Notes under the pieces: generated by a model | The model's database searches: none | What the model saw: only the letters and a program-made list of their open reading frames with translations | Told to the model about the DNA's origin: nothing | DNA from: Pyrenopolyporus hunteri | Taxonomy: Eukaryota > Ascomycota > Sordariomycetes > Xylariales > Hypoxylaceae | DNA length: 64,000 bases | NCBI GenBank assembly: GCA_902806595.1 | Contig: CADCXC010000037.1 | Span: forward strand, 1,054,001-1,118,000 | Reading direction: 5' to 3' | Translations under genes and position numbers: made by a program | Shown: one piece after another, positions 48,366 to 59,100 of the stretch | Layout of the letters: the number at the start of each line of letters is the position of its first letter | Position numbering within the stretch: position 1 is the stretch's first letter

Positions 48366-49415
48366 ATGGCGTCCCGACTGCCAGCCCGCTGGGCAGCCGC
48401 CCTAACCAAAGCCTCGATGAGCAACCCTCGAGCCCTCATCACCGAACGTCACACCCTTCTCCCCCGTATAGCCCGGCGCGGCGTCAAATACGGCTGGTCG
48501 ACCGCCAACCCGCGAACGAGACCAACACGGTTCAACCAACAATCAGCCGGCCTGCCAGCCCCGACGACTGGCCCCGCCGCAGCCCTGGAGCGTAAGAAAC
48601 AGTCGACTCCGCTACGAACGGGCGTCCTAGCCACCAAGACGGGCGTGTCGGCCATGTATAACGCCAAGGGCATGCGAATGCCGTGCACCATCCTGCAGAT
48701 GGACCAGGTGCAAGTCGTAGCCAACAAGACGCGCGCCGCGAACGGGTACTGGGCCGTCCAGGTCGGCTGCGGCCAGAAGGAGCCTGGCAACGTCACGAAC
48801 CCGCTGCTCGGCTACTTCGAGGCCAAGGGCATTGCGCCCAAGCGCCACCTCGCTGAGTTCCATGTCCGCGACCAGGATGGCCTGCTCCCCGTCGGCGTCC
48901 AGCTCCAACCCGACTGGTTCAGGGTCGGCCAGTACGTCGACGCCAGGAGCAACAGCCGGGGCATGGGTTTCGCGGGTGGTATGAAGAGGCACGGCTTCGC
49001 CGGTCAGGAGGCCAGTCACGGTAACTCCAAGAATCACCGAACGATCGGTACGGCGGGTCCCAGCCAGGGCGGTGGTTCGCGTGTGCACCCCGGAAAGAAG
49101 ATGCCGGGGAACATGGGCGGCGAGAGGGTCACGGTGCAGAACCTAAGGGTGCTGAAGGTCGACAACGATATGGGCATTGTGGTGATCAAAGGCCACGTTG
49201 CCGGCCCTAAGGGCTGCATCGTACAGATAGCAGATGCTGTCAAGAAGCCGCCGCCGGTGGAGACGTTCAGGGAAAAGGCGAAGAGGTTGATGCTGGAGCG
49301 GAACCCGGGCCATAAGGAAAGGCTGCAGGCTGCGCGGGTGGCACATCTGGGACTAAAGGAGATGAGAAAAGAGCGCAGGATAGCGGACGCGATGGCTCTA
49401 GCCGCTACATTGTAG
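48366..49415 (+). CDS. MRPL9: Mitochondrial large-subunit ribosomal protein uL3m
   Basis: A single exon of 349 residues. The protein is the mitochondrial L3, which folds next to the peptidyl transferase centre. The Arg-rich N-terminus without acidic residues (MASRLPARWAAALTKASM) is a mitochondrial presequence. The L3 core shows LATKTGVSAMYNAKGMRMPC, YWAVQVGCGQKEPGNVTNPL, AEFHVRD, RSNSRGMGFAGGMKRHGFAG and ASHGNSKNHRTIGTAGPSQG followed by PGKKMPGNMGG, the classical L3 loop words. The C-terminus has a basic extension common in fungi. Third positions favour G and C. Its 3' end faces that of COA1, 276 bp apart. Confidence 0.95.
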   Translation: MASRLPARWAAALTKASMSNPRALITERHTLLPRIARRGVKYGWSTANPRTRPTRFNQQSAGLPAPTTGPAAALERKKQSTPLRTGVLATKTGVSAMYNAKGMRMPCTILQMDQVQVVANKTRAANGYWAVQVGCGQKEPGNVTNPLLGYFEAKGIAPKRHLAEFHVRDQDGLLPVGVQLQPDWFRVGQYVDARSNSRGMGFAGGMKRHGFAGQEASHGNSKNHRTIGTAGPSQGGGSRVHPGKKMPGNMGGERVTVQNLRVLKVDNDMGIVVIKGHVAGPKGCIVQIADAVKKPPPVETFREKAKRLMLERNPGHKERLQAARVAHLGLKEMRKERRIADAMALAATL

Positions 49416-49691
49416 AATATACACTACATTTTGTACCATATACAATGATGCTGTACACGTATCTCGACCCCAATGCTACGGGTTCTAAGATATCGCAGAA
49501 TTCGCTCTGCTTGACGTAATTCTCTTTCATCCTCCACCACCCCGGATGGTAGGCTGAATGTGGTAGACGGATATTCGTCCATATCCGGTCTCTTGACGAC
49601 CGTATAGCGTATCCTCATGCCTCTATACAGCTTCCTAAGCAGTGATCCAAATCCAATAATAATACCTCGGAAAGAACCGTAGGGAATCTCT

Positions 49692-50395
49692 TCACTTGAG
49701 CTGCTGTCTAAACCCCCTCGTCGTCTCCTCGCGCTCCTCTTCATCCATGGGGAAGGCGGGGGCGGCGCGGAAGGGGTCGCCGCCGTCGAGCAGGTCGATC
49801 TTCCGGCCGTCGGGGGTCTCGAGGCTCCACTCGGTGGTCTCGAAGACGCCGCGCGGGGTGGGCCGGAAGCTGGCGAAGCGCATGACGGCGGCGGAGCGCG
49901 TGCCCTTGACGGAGAAGCGGATGTCGATGCGGCCCCGCAGCTGGTTCATCTCCCCCGAGATCCACGGGATCTGGTGCTTGAAGTAGATCTCGTCCCCCAG
50001 GATCTCGCGCGCCCGCGGGTTCGTCCGCAGCGCGTACAGCGTCGACGCCACCACGGGGCTCGACAGCTTCTGGTAGTTGAAGATGGCGAGCCCCGACGCC
50101 GCGACTATCGCTAGGAAGATGGGCATCGTGCGCCCCCATCGGAAGCCGTTGATGTCTGCGGTTGAGAGACGTTAGAGCTTGAGCTTTGCGGAGGCAGGGG
50201 AGGGAAGGATTGGGGGTTGGGGAGCGAGAGTCGCGACTGACTTGGAAGCTCGCGGTCCGGACGTCTCTCCATCAAAGGTCCATCGCCGGGTTTGGGTGCT
50301 GCGATTAATGTCCGTCTTTGGATCTGATTCCGAACTGGAGTAGACTGATTTCGTAGTTGTAGAAGCGCCCTCCGGCGCACTAATCTAGACCACAT
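49692..50395 (-). CDS. COA1: Cytochrome c oxidase assembly factor 1
   Basis: Two exons (50,395-50,242; 50,155-49,692) give 205 residues. Coa1 is an inner-membrane protein that passes newly made Cox1 from early assembly factors toward Shy1. An Arg-rich presequence starts MWSRLVRRRALLQLRNQ; a membrane helix follows the intron (MPIFLAIVAASGLAIFNY), then the DUF1783/Coa1 domain (SSPVVASTLYALRTNPRARE, EIYFKHQIPWISGEMNQLRG, IDIRFSVKGT). The frame is open upstream to an ATG at 50,545, but the chosen Met gives the proper targeting sequence. The second exon is very GC-rich. It is divergent from RPL26 across 406 bp. Confidence 0.93.
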
Positions 50396-50801
50396 CGTGT
50401 TTTCGATCGATCCAACAGACCTTAAGATTTTCTCAAGGTCTTTCGCTCGTTGAAACCGAACTTGAAGTGTTCCTAGAGAGCTCCAGCCATCCCACCTGAA
50501 ATCATATCGTACGTCGGTACGTACCGCAATTCCCGTCCAGACCATCGAAGTGGGGCAATTGCCAAGCCACCATTTACTCGAGCATTCAAGCCACTTTCTT
50601 ATCTAATCGACGATTGTTAAACGAGGCTTGACCCAGCCCGAACCCCTGTTAGGGCAACCTTAAAATTTCCTGCCCACCAATTTCTGCTTTTCGATTTTCA
50701 ACTTTCTTGCGAATCGTGAACCTCAGCCAATTCCAACACCAACCTTCGACCCTCCGGAAATCGACTTATTCTTTCCCCATCGCCCAACGCCCACCGACAA
50801 A
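50396..50801. promoter_or_regulatory. Shared divergent promoter, COA1 and RPL26
   Basis: A 406-bp spacer between two start codons. The RPL26 side is rich in CCAATT/CCACC and pyrimidine words just before the ATG, which is usual for ribosomal protein gene leaders of fungi. No factor site can be named with confidence. Confidence 0.45.
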
Positions 50802-51388
50802 ATGACGAAGGTTAACTCAGGTATGTTTACCTCCTTTAGCTAATCCCCTCCCAATTGCGAATTTGCGCTGCCGTTCGTTGTTGATTGGACTAGACCATGC
50901 TAACGTGTATCCTCCCGAAAGGTATCGCCAGCTCGCGACGAAAGTCGCGCAAGGCGCACTTCAGCGCCTCCTCCGGCGAGCGCCGTGTCATCATGAGCGC
51001 TCCCCTCAGCAAGGAGCTGCGCGAGAAGTACAATGTAAGCTTTCCATCTCTTTCCTTTATACCATCTTTAACGAGACCCGACCCTAACCCTTTTTTCCCT
51101 CCTCAGGTCCGCAGCATCCCCATCCGAAAGGACGACGAGGTCACCATCGTCCGCGGCACCCACAAGGGCCGTGAGGGCAAGGTCACCTCCGTCTACCGCC
51201 TGAAGTACCAGATCCACATCGAGCGTGTCACCCGCGACAAGGCCTCTGGCCAGAGCGTTCCCCTCGGCATCCACCCCAGCAAGGTTGTCATCAACAAGCT
51301 GAAGCTCGACAAGGACCGTGAGAACATCCTAGAGCGCATCAAGGTCGGCCGCGAGCTGCGATCCAAGGGCAAGGCTGCCGCCAAATAA
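50802..51388 (+). CDS. RPL26: Cytosolic ribosomal protein uL24 (L26)
   Basis: Three exons (50,802-50,820; 50,922-51,034; 51,107-51,388) give 137 residues. uL24 is an early-binding 60S protein near the exit tunnel. The sequence has [40 protein letters not shown], the KOW motif (RKDDEVTIVRGTHKGREGKV), VYRLKYQIHIERVTRDKASG and GIHPSKVVINKLKLDKDRE. The first exon holds just six codons and one base, with an intron right after the start, typical of fungal ribosomal protein genes. Codon use is strongly biased to C-ending codons, fitting high expression. Confidence 0.97.
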
Positions 51389-53001
51389 ACAACCAACGCA
51401 CCTAATCCCACCCAACCATTTTCTTGTTCAGTTACCATGAGCCTGGCGAAAGGGGGGAATACCCGATGAGTCACTAGAACTGAGCAGCAGCATTAAGCAA
51501 GCATCCTTCCACGAGTTGACGGAAGGAAATTTTACGGAATTTGGCGTCTTACGAGGGTAAAAAATATCCCCCGGCGTCGCCGCGGGATATGGCGGATCGG
51601 GAATTGTGCTTTCGCAATGGGGGCTCGATGATCAGCATCTAGATGCGGTGGCACACACACCAAATGAAAAACATTTGCATCCACATAATGGCCGTTTCAC
51701 AATATTCTTGTGAAAATGTTCCATGGGAGGTTCTTCCCGAAGTCTTGCTTCCAGTGATGACCAGTCATGTTGCTCGTCATCACGCCGTAGTATACACTCA
51801 CATCCCATCCCCTGACTAACCCCCGGAGTTGCCCACGCCGGGAAATGGGAGATAGATGGACAAGGCTTCTCCCAGACATATAAATATTCCCCCCACAGAG
51901 ACGGCATATTCTCTGTCCGTGTAAGTGGTTTACCGTAAGCAAATGTCAACGTACAAGAAAGAGAGAAAAAGGTAAGAGACAATACCAACCGCCAGGATAT
52001 CTCCGCGTCAACTTCACCCCATTGGTTTTCGAGGTATACGACTGGCGAAGAGTAAAGCAAGCGTAAGGGATCTAAATTTTGAATCACCCCCTTCTCGCCC
52101 CCTCGCCTGCAGACTTTCAACCAGTAGATACTTGACGGTATCCATGAGGTTGGGAGTTTGATGGTGAGGCACAGATCAATCACTCTCTCGTCAGGACAAG
52201 AGAAGACGATCCTCGAGTCACTTAGCTACGGAGTTAGTTGCTCCTACGTTTACCGAGATTTAATTATTAGACAGGTACCGTATGTAACAGGTAACGAAGT
52301 CGTGTATTCTTCACCGATGATTAAGAATCGGTCCTGTGTCAATATCAGGCCAGAAGTCACCAGCATATGTGTACATGGTTTGCTCGCATTAATAAACAGG
52401 AACATCAGCAAGGCTAGAAGTGTGCATGCAATAGTAGTGTTCATCCTCCTCTCAACTGCTACTCTTCATCTCAAGTGCTCATCCTCTCAAAAAACGAATC
52501 ATGTAGAAGAGAATTATTACATCCGCCTGATAACCCTGACAACTCACTAGCAAAATAGCACATGTTTCTGTTTCACCTCTGCTATCGAGCTGTTAGCCTC
52601 TGCAATGTCCGTCGAGCCTTGAAGTGTTGCAATCCTGATATTGTTCCATGATCATGCAATGTTCCGTAAACCCCAAGTGGTGACGGTAAAACAATTATTA
52701 AACATTCAGTTGGCCTGAGCCTTGAATATACCCTCAACTACCACCCCTCTTCAGAAGAAATAAACCTAACCATGCCGCCATGAACGTAACGAGATGATGG
52801 TCATAGGACTACTTTCCTCTTTGTCCGGTTTTTTTTTCGGTCATTATTTTTTGCTTCTTTTTTTGATTTTTGATTTTGAAAAAGATAAATAGAGAACGAA
52901 ACGGTCGATACCTGGGTGGGCATCACGTTTCCTTCCCCAACGATGTGTGGCTGAAATTCGTGTTACTCTCTGCCTCTTGGCGGCGGTGTCCGGCTAATTC
53001 T
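51389..53001. other. Convergent intergenic region with a hairpin
   Basis: About 1.6 kb between the 3' ends of RPL26 and the eIF4E-binding candidate. It holds a GC-rich hairpin (listed separately) and a T-rich run at 52,825-52,875. Open frames here show no domain. It should contain both polyadenylation regions. Confidence 0.55.
51564..51590. other. Inverted repeat / hairpin downstream of RPL26
   Basis: Arms ATATCCC-c-CGGCG and CGCCG-c-GGGATAT flank one central T, giving a near-perfect palindrome of 27 bases with one C-C mismatch. It lies about 176 bp past the RPL26 stop and could form a strong RNA hairpin in a long 3' UTR. Its function is unknown. Confidence 0.6.
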
Positions 53002-56000
53002 TCACCACTCTGAGCCAACGACTCCACGTCGCTCGGCGTCACGAAGCATACGTTCCTGGACATCTTTCAATGGATCGTAATCCGCCGAACGGGTTTCGTT
53101 CGGGGGACAGTTTTCACCAACTTTCTCTGTAGATCGCGGAGCATCATACTCGACGGTCTTATCTCCGACTTCGGGCGAGGCATGGGCTGTCGAGCTGTTC
53201 GTGTTGGAAATCGCAGGACCGAGAGAGGCAGCGGCATGGCCCTGATACTGTGGCAAATAGCCTGTAGCTGTGGTTGATGAGACCGTGCTGGGGAGTACAG
53301 CTCCGCTAGTCGGTCCCCTCTTCAACATAGTTTGCCAAAGTTCGTTTCCGGACTTGTTGCTACAGGAGGTTAGTGTCTATTCCAGCTTAGGCGCGTCCAT
53401 TCACGTACCTAGATCTCTCGACGGTTCGTCGACCCGCCACGTCCTGTTTCTTCTCGGCACTATAGCAATCGGAAGCTTCGGCCGGTGACGAAATCTTAAC
53501 GCTCTCAAGTCTATTACGGAGACCTTCAATGCTATCGCTCGCCTGCTGGGGATTTTCTTTCTTAGGTGCATTTTTACGACTAGCGTCATTGGGGGCGACG
53601 ATCGGAATAGCCTTGCTCGGTCGCGGACCGCTCTCCTGCAAGCGCATACCTTGTGACTCGCGGTTAGAATGGAACGGATCGGTCTCGGCGGGTCTAGCTC
53701 GGAAGTTGAAGTCAATATCAGGCCGGCCGGATGGTATCATCGATCGGTGGTTAAGCTGGGGCGAAGGCTCAGCGCCTCGCGCTGCCTTAGCTGGGGAAGG
53801 TGGATAGAAATCTTTTCCGTCGAATTTCGGCAAGCCCAATCCCACGGTCGAAACATGACCCCAGTAGTTACTTCGAGCCCTTTTCTCCTCCTCGGTTAGC
53901 TCTCGCGAGTAGACGTAGTCCGTTGTACGAGCGTTATAAGCGTTTACCCCCTGGGGCAGAGTTCCGACAAGATATGGTTGGCCATAGTTGTTCTGACCGA
54001 AACTTGTCTGCGACTGTTCGAAGTTCACTGCAGCAATACCATTGGCTGGAGTCGTGTTGGAGTAAATGCTGTTCCAGTTACCGTCCTGGTCAAATGGCAG
54101 CACACCAAGACCTTGCCATCCCCCAAGACCGATCGCGCCGGAATACCCGGTCTGTGGTCCCTCGGACAGGGATGAGAATGGCGCTTGGGCTCCATCGTAT
54201 GCGGGCCCCGTAGCAGCGCTAGGAGTGATTCCGGTATTCTTCGCGCGATCGGATGCCATCAGCCCCTTCATCTTCTCCTGGATAAGTACCTCCAAGGCAT
54301 GATCCACGGCAAGGGGTGAAGTAAGGCCCTTGCTAGAGTTGATCCCGATGGCTTTGGAGTTTCTATTACCACCAGGCCTCGAACCGAGACGCTCAGACGA
54401 CTGGAAGCGTGAAAGGTTGCGGCCACGATCACCAGTACCGATGGAGCTGTTCTGAGACGCATCTACACCTCGGCGGCTTCTAATACTTGAATGCGCGGTA
54501 GACGTCTTCCAAGTTGGCCCTTGTTGAACCGAATTGGCGGAAGTAGGTGTAGCTTGGGGATAATAGGAAGCTTCGAAATTCGCCTGCGCTTTGTAGGTCT
54601 GCTCGAACTGCTGTACATTATGCTTAAGCTTCTCCGCTTGGTCCGTGGTCCATTTCTCGTCTATCTGGTGCCGGTTGTACTGAAGCTGATCCTCATAGTA
54701 CTTGAGCGAAGCTCTCAATGAATCAAGTTGGCGCTTTGTGATCTCGCTCGGCCTGATTGATGTGATATGAGGTGTCGTTCCCTGGCTTGGAGCAGGCTGC
54801 GGCTGCACCGATCGAGCATCACTACCAGCACTGGGGAGACCGCCGAGATGAGGTGACGGGATACCGGCTGGGCCAAACATGAGAGCCGAAGGAGACGGCT
54901 GTGCCATAGGGCCGAAAGAAGTCGTCTGGGCGCTGCTAGAACCGGGATTTCCGACCATACCATGCGGGAAGTAGGGGCTAGGAAGCATCATCGGCACCTG
55001 GACTTGGCCCGGCACAAAGCCATAAGGCGAAGGGTAAATTACGTTGCCATTGTAATAGAAAGGTCGGTTCTGATCGAGCTGATCTCTAGGTGCGATCTTA
55101 ATCGGGGCGGGCCTCGGCTTCTTATCGCCGGCACCGTCTTGGGATTTGACGTCTTTTGGCGCTTCGTCCGGATCCTGCTGGCTTCGAGTGGGCATAGTCT
55201 GCTTTCCGCCTAGATGCGCGAGGTGTGGCGGCACACCGAAGGCCATCGGGATCCCGTGGGGAATGGGGTACAGGGGCATTGGCAAACCCATGTGGTGGAA
55301 ATAGCCCGGATGGCCAGGTAAAGGTACTGGGATCAAAGGATGAGCCAAATGGCCGTTGGTGGCGTTATTGATGTTGGACTTTTCATCTTTTGAAGCCTCC
55401 TTCGATTCCAAACCGTTGGTCGTTGGGCGTTCCTTATCCCATTTTGCAGTGGGAGATACCGAGCCGCGCGTATTCGGAACGATCCGTCCTCCAGCAGTTA
55501 CTCGAACGTGAGTAGGGGAGACAACTGCCTTGAAGAATCTCTGAAAGCCTTCATCTTTCTGCGCCACGAGCCCTGTAGGGGCGGAGAGTGGCTCGTTCGA
55601 AGCAACTTCAGAATCAGTGCGGCCTCTATATTGCCACTGAGTAGCCCTACTCTTCTTTCCTTGGAAGAGGATTTCATCACTCTCCGTTGAGGAAGAGACA
55701 TCCTCTTTGATTCTCTTCGTGCGTCGAAGCTGAGGAGGCATATTGCTCTCTTGACCTTTGACAATGTCCGCTATATTAATTAGCGTGAAAGCCCACAAAA
55801 TTCGTAATTAATTGGATTATCAGTTTCCGATAAACGGAAAACGAAACAGATGAGAGTGATAAGTATATGGATGAGGCAGGGGAGGGAGGAGGAGGGTTAC
55901 AAATGACCTAAGAGATATGGAGGAGGGAACGTTCGATAGGGTTGAGAAGGAGAGATGGAAATGGAGGTGGGGGTGAAGGCAGAGATGGATGTAGGGAGAG

Positions 56001-56192
56001 GGGGAAAGGTTTTCAAGAGGCAGAGAAGAAAACAAACGGGAAAAAAAAAGAAGAAGCAAGGAAGGCGGAGGGGGAGGGGGGCAACAGTTGCTTACCAACT
56101 TCACGGTTATCTCGAAGCTTGCTTAGAGCTCGGCGGGAAGATGCGTCTCTCAGTTGAAGCAGTTCGTCAATGGTATATCTACGCGACTCCAT
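53002..56192 (-). CDS. Large disordered protein with eIF4E-binding-type motif (4E-T-like)
   Basis: Three exons (56,192-56,096; 55,770-53,409; 53,359-53,002) give 938 residues. Right after the start is RRYTIDELLQLRDA, which fits the eIF4E-binding consensus YxxxxL-hydrophobic (Tyr6, Leu11, Leu12). The rest is low in complexity: Pro/Gly/Met-rich (HPLIPVPLPGHPGYFHHMGL), a helical segment (QLDSLRASLKYYEDQLQYNR to about residue 400), Ser/Asn-rich stretches, and conserved ends (SSNKSGNELWQTMLKRG, YDPLKDVQERMLRD). This resembles translational repressors of the 4E-T class that tie eIF4E to decapping factors; that role is inference. The start is uncertain: the frame is open upstream to an ATG at 56,603, but the motif at the extreme N-terminus favours 56,192. 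A 325-bp first intron is unusually long here. Confidence 0.65.
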
Positions 56193-59100
56193 CTCGAAGG
56201 CGAGATAGGCGTAAACGATGTAGAGCCTGCCCGATTCTGGGTTAAAGTAGCGGAACAATGTTGGGAAGATCCCCAGCTTCTCCCTGAGGGGTTGCTTGGA
56301 CGAGGTTTCCAAGATGAGGGTCAGAGCCGCGGCTATCTGGGCGACGATTCTGGTCGGGTTAGCGATCCCCTGAGCCTCGAGCTGAGAAAGGAGAAACGGT
56401 GAGGTTTTCGAAAAAGAAAAAGAAATAGGCAACTCGTGGCAGGAATCAGAGCTGATAGTTATCTGCTTAACACCTTGGATATGGCTGAAACCGAACTTGA
56501 GAAAATTGAGGGTCTCTTCTGAGATCGGCTTATGAAGCTGCTGAGAAGCCTTGAGCATCCGTTCCAACCTGTTCACGTTTCTCTTAGGTCGAGGACGGAA
56601 CATCCTGCCTAGCGGATTCAAAGAATTCAACCGCTTTGATTGGCAATAGTAAAGTAGATAGAACAGAGGTCGGTTACCAGATGTGAAACGGCGTGTAGCG
56701 GGAAGTTATTCTTGCTTTGAGTAGAGGAAAATGTTTACGGGCAGAGAGCGTCCTCGGCGAGAGGAAATTTGTTGGAGAATTTATCAAGTGAAGTGTGTTG
56801 GTGATTGAAAAAATCGACGAAAAAAAAGTAAAGGCGGGGTAGGAAAGCGTCGTTCAGTAGCCCTAGCTACCTGAGTACGTTGGCGAATTCGATTCAGGCG
56901 TGCCGTGCTCTACCTTAGGGAATTATATTCATGTTGCCCGGCGTTACCATGCCGGGAAGAATCAGGGGGTGCCAGGCAACGGTGGTCGCATGGAAAAGAG
57001 ACACTACTTACCTACCAAAAAAGAGTGGCAATTGAGCGAATGACTGGAGCAATCAGCAATAAGTAGACATACAAGACCTTGTCGGGGCAGATCTGTGAAG
57101 GGCAGGCCGTGCTGGAGCATCGATGGAGAGGTAGACGAAGTTGAGTTAGACAGTAGATGTTAAGGTAGCGAGCGTATTGTGAACAGCTACAAACAGAGGA
57201 CGGGATGGACTATTATTACCACTGTAGGTACAGCTACTACCTAAATCATTGCCCTTTCCCTATGTATATAAGGTATTCTATGTTTTTCACGTATTGGGAA
57301 AGAAAGGGGCACAAGGATGCCCATATCCATACCTAGGTATGAAGCCAACGCACCTTTCGCAGGAGCATTCAATCAACAAAGCACCTAGATATGTTTTTGA
57401 GGAGTACTCCACAAGGGGCCAGGAACAGCCTAGAAGATTTATCACAAGGGTACTTGCTTCTAATTAGAGTACCTATAACTCCAGTACAGTGTCTACATAG
57501 GTACCACTCTGCTAATAGCAGCTTCCACCAAACTAGTAGCCACGGATAGGCGTATGTGACACTTCCTTCCCTAATAGAGAGGTACGCGCCGGTTCCATAC
57601 AACTAGATCAAAGAGTACCCACAGAAGGGCGTAAACAGTAGATATATAAGGCAAGTGCCTACATGTAAATAGTGGGATAGGGGAGGCAGTTCCTCCTGAC
57701 CATCCCTCCCAAGATCCACGCAAGTTAGGTATCTACCCGTCTTTCTTACTTGGAATTTAAAGCTAAGTACCTAAGATATCGTCATATAGGTATGATACTA
57801 CCTACATGAGTGCTTCCAAGAGACATGATAGCAGTCAAGGCACAACTAGTTGTATTGCCCTCCTCCATAATATAGGGGTACGTAAAATAAATATGCGCTC
57901 TGTAAATACACGTAGGTAAGAAGAATATACGTAAAGACATATGAAGTCACATACACATAAGATAAGCTATCATAAAAACGGCACTAACCGCTGCATCTAG
58001 TTGGTACCATGGCTATTTCTTGCTAACATCTCTTACGAAGGCTCTGGGAGGCTAGGGTGGAGCACCATGCAACTCATCTTGCTACCTAGGGATGTTGTCG
58101 AATCTACTGGGTGGTAGGTACCTAGGACCTGAGCATGCAATGCCTTCCTGCCACATCTCATTTACATTGTAGAAGTAAAAACAGAGAGGTATTATACGAA
58201 ATAGAATCAGGATCACCCGCAATATGTCAAGGTTATCCTAAATAACCGCCCATTTTTCCAGGTGAGGATGATTCAGTCCTTAACAATACTAGAAACTTCA
58301 CGTCCGAAGCGGGGATCCAGCACAATAAAACGCCCTGATTGGTTTGCGTTAGGGAGGCAATGGCCATCATGGGCCCGAACCGTAGTTCACCCAGATTGAC
58401 GTGTTGGATCGTGGTATGACCCTGTGTTGTATTGATGCTCTAGTACTCCAGGCAGATGCTAACGAATAATGAGTTGCGAAGGACGAAAGAACAAGACATG
58501 GCGACTTCTCCACTTCGAGTAAAACCATACAAGCACCAAGCCGTCGATAAGAATAACACCGTTCATAGATTTACACGGACGCTGGAACCCCTGGCGGCCG
58601 GCCGGGAAGGAATTTCAGCACCGAACGTCCACCAAGACATCCATATTCATACGTTCCAGAAGGGCAGCTGGGGCATGCCGAACTCCGAATTCGCTATTGC
58701 CCGGAAACCCGAGAGAGTTGAGATGGTCTAGCTTGCTAGCGATTCGCATTTATCCCATATATGTACAGGATCTTGAAAAGACTAACCGTCGGTCGTTAGG
58801 GGTTACGTACGCACAGAATAGCGAATGATGTCAAGTAACGTCGAATCTCTTACCCATAATAACCTTAATACCACTAGGCTTCAAGGGACCCCGACTACAA
58901 TCTGGCCCTTGAAGCGGTATACTGGAAATGTCCTTTAAGTAGTCGTAGACTGTTGATCATCGGGGTTGGGTGGATTCGGCGTCGGAGGTTCCGGTCGGGG
59001 TGGTGGCTCAGGCTTATGATTCAGACGGTAAGCTGCCTCCCTTGCATTGGCCACGAACGAGGCATTCAGTTTAGTCCGAAGTTGCCCATAACTAGAATTT

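Noticed and set aside
49424..49744. 106-codon minus-strand frame at the COA1 3' end
   Set aside because: Overlaps the end of COA1 in another frame and has no domain.
58456..58731. 91-codon plus-strand frame in the gene-poor region
   Set aside because: Reads somewhat like protein but has no recognisable family, intron or regulatory context.
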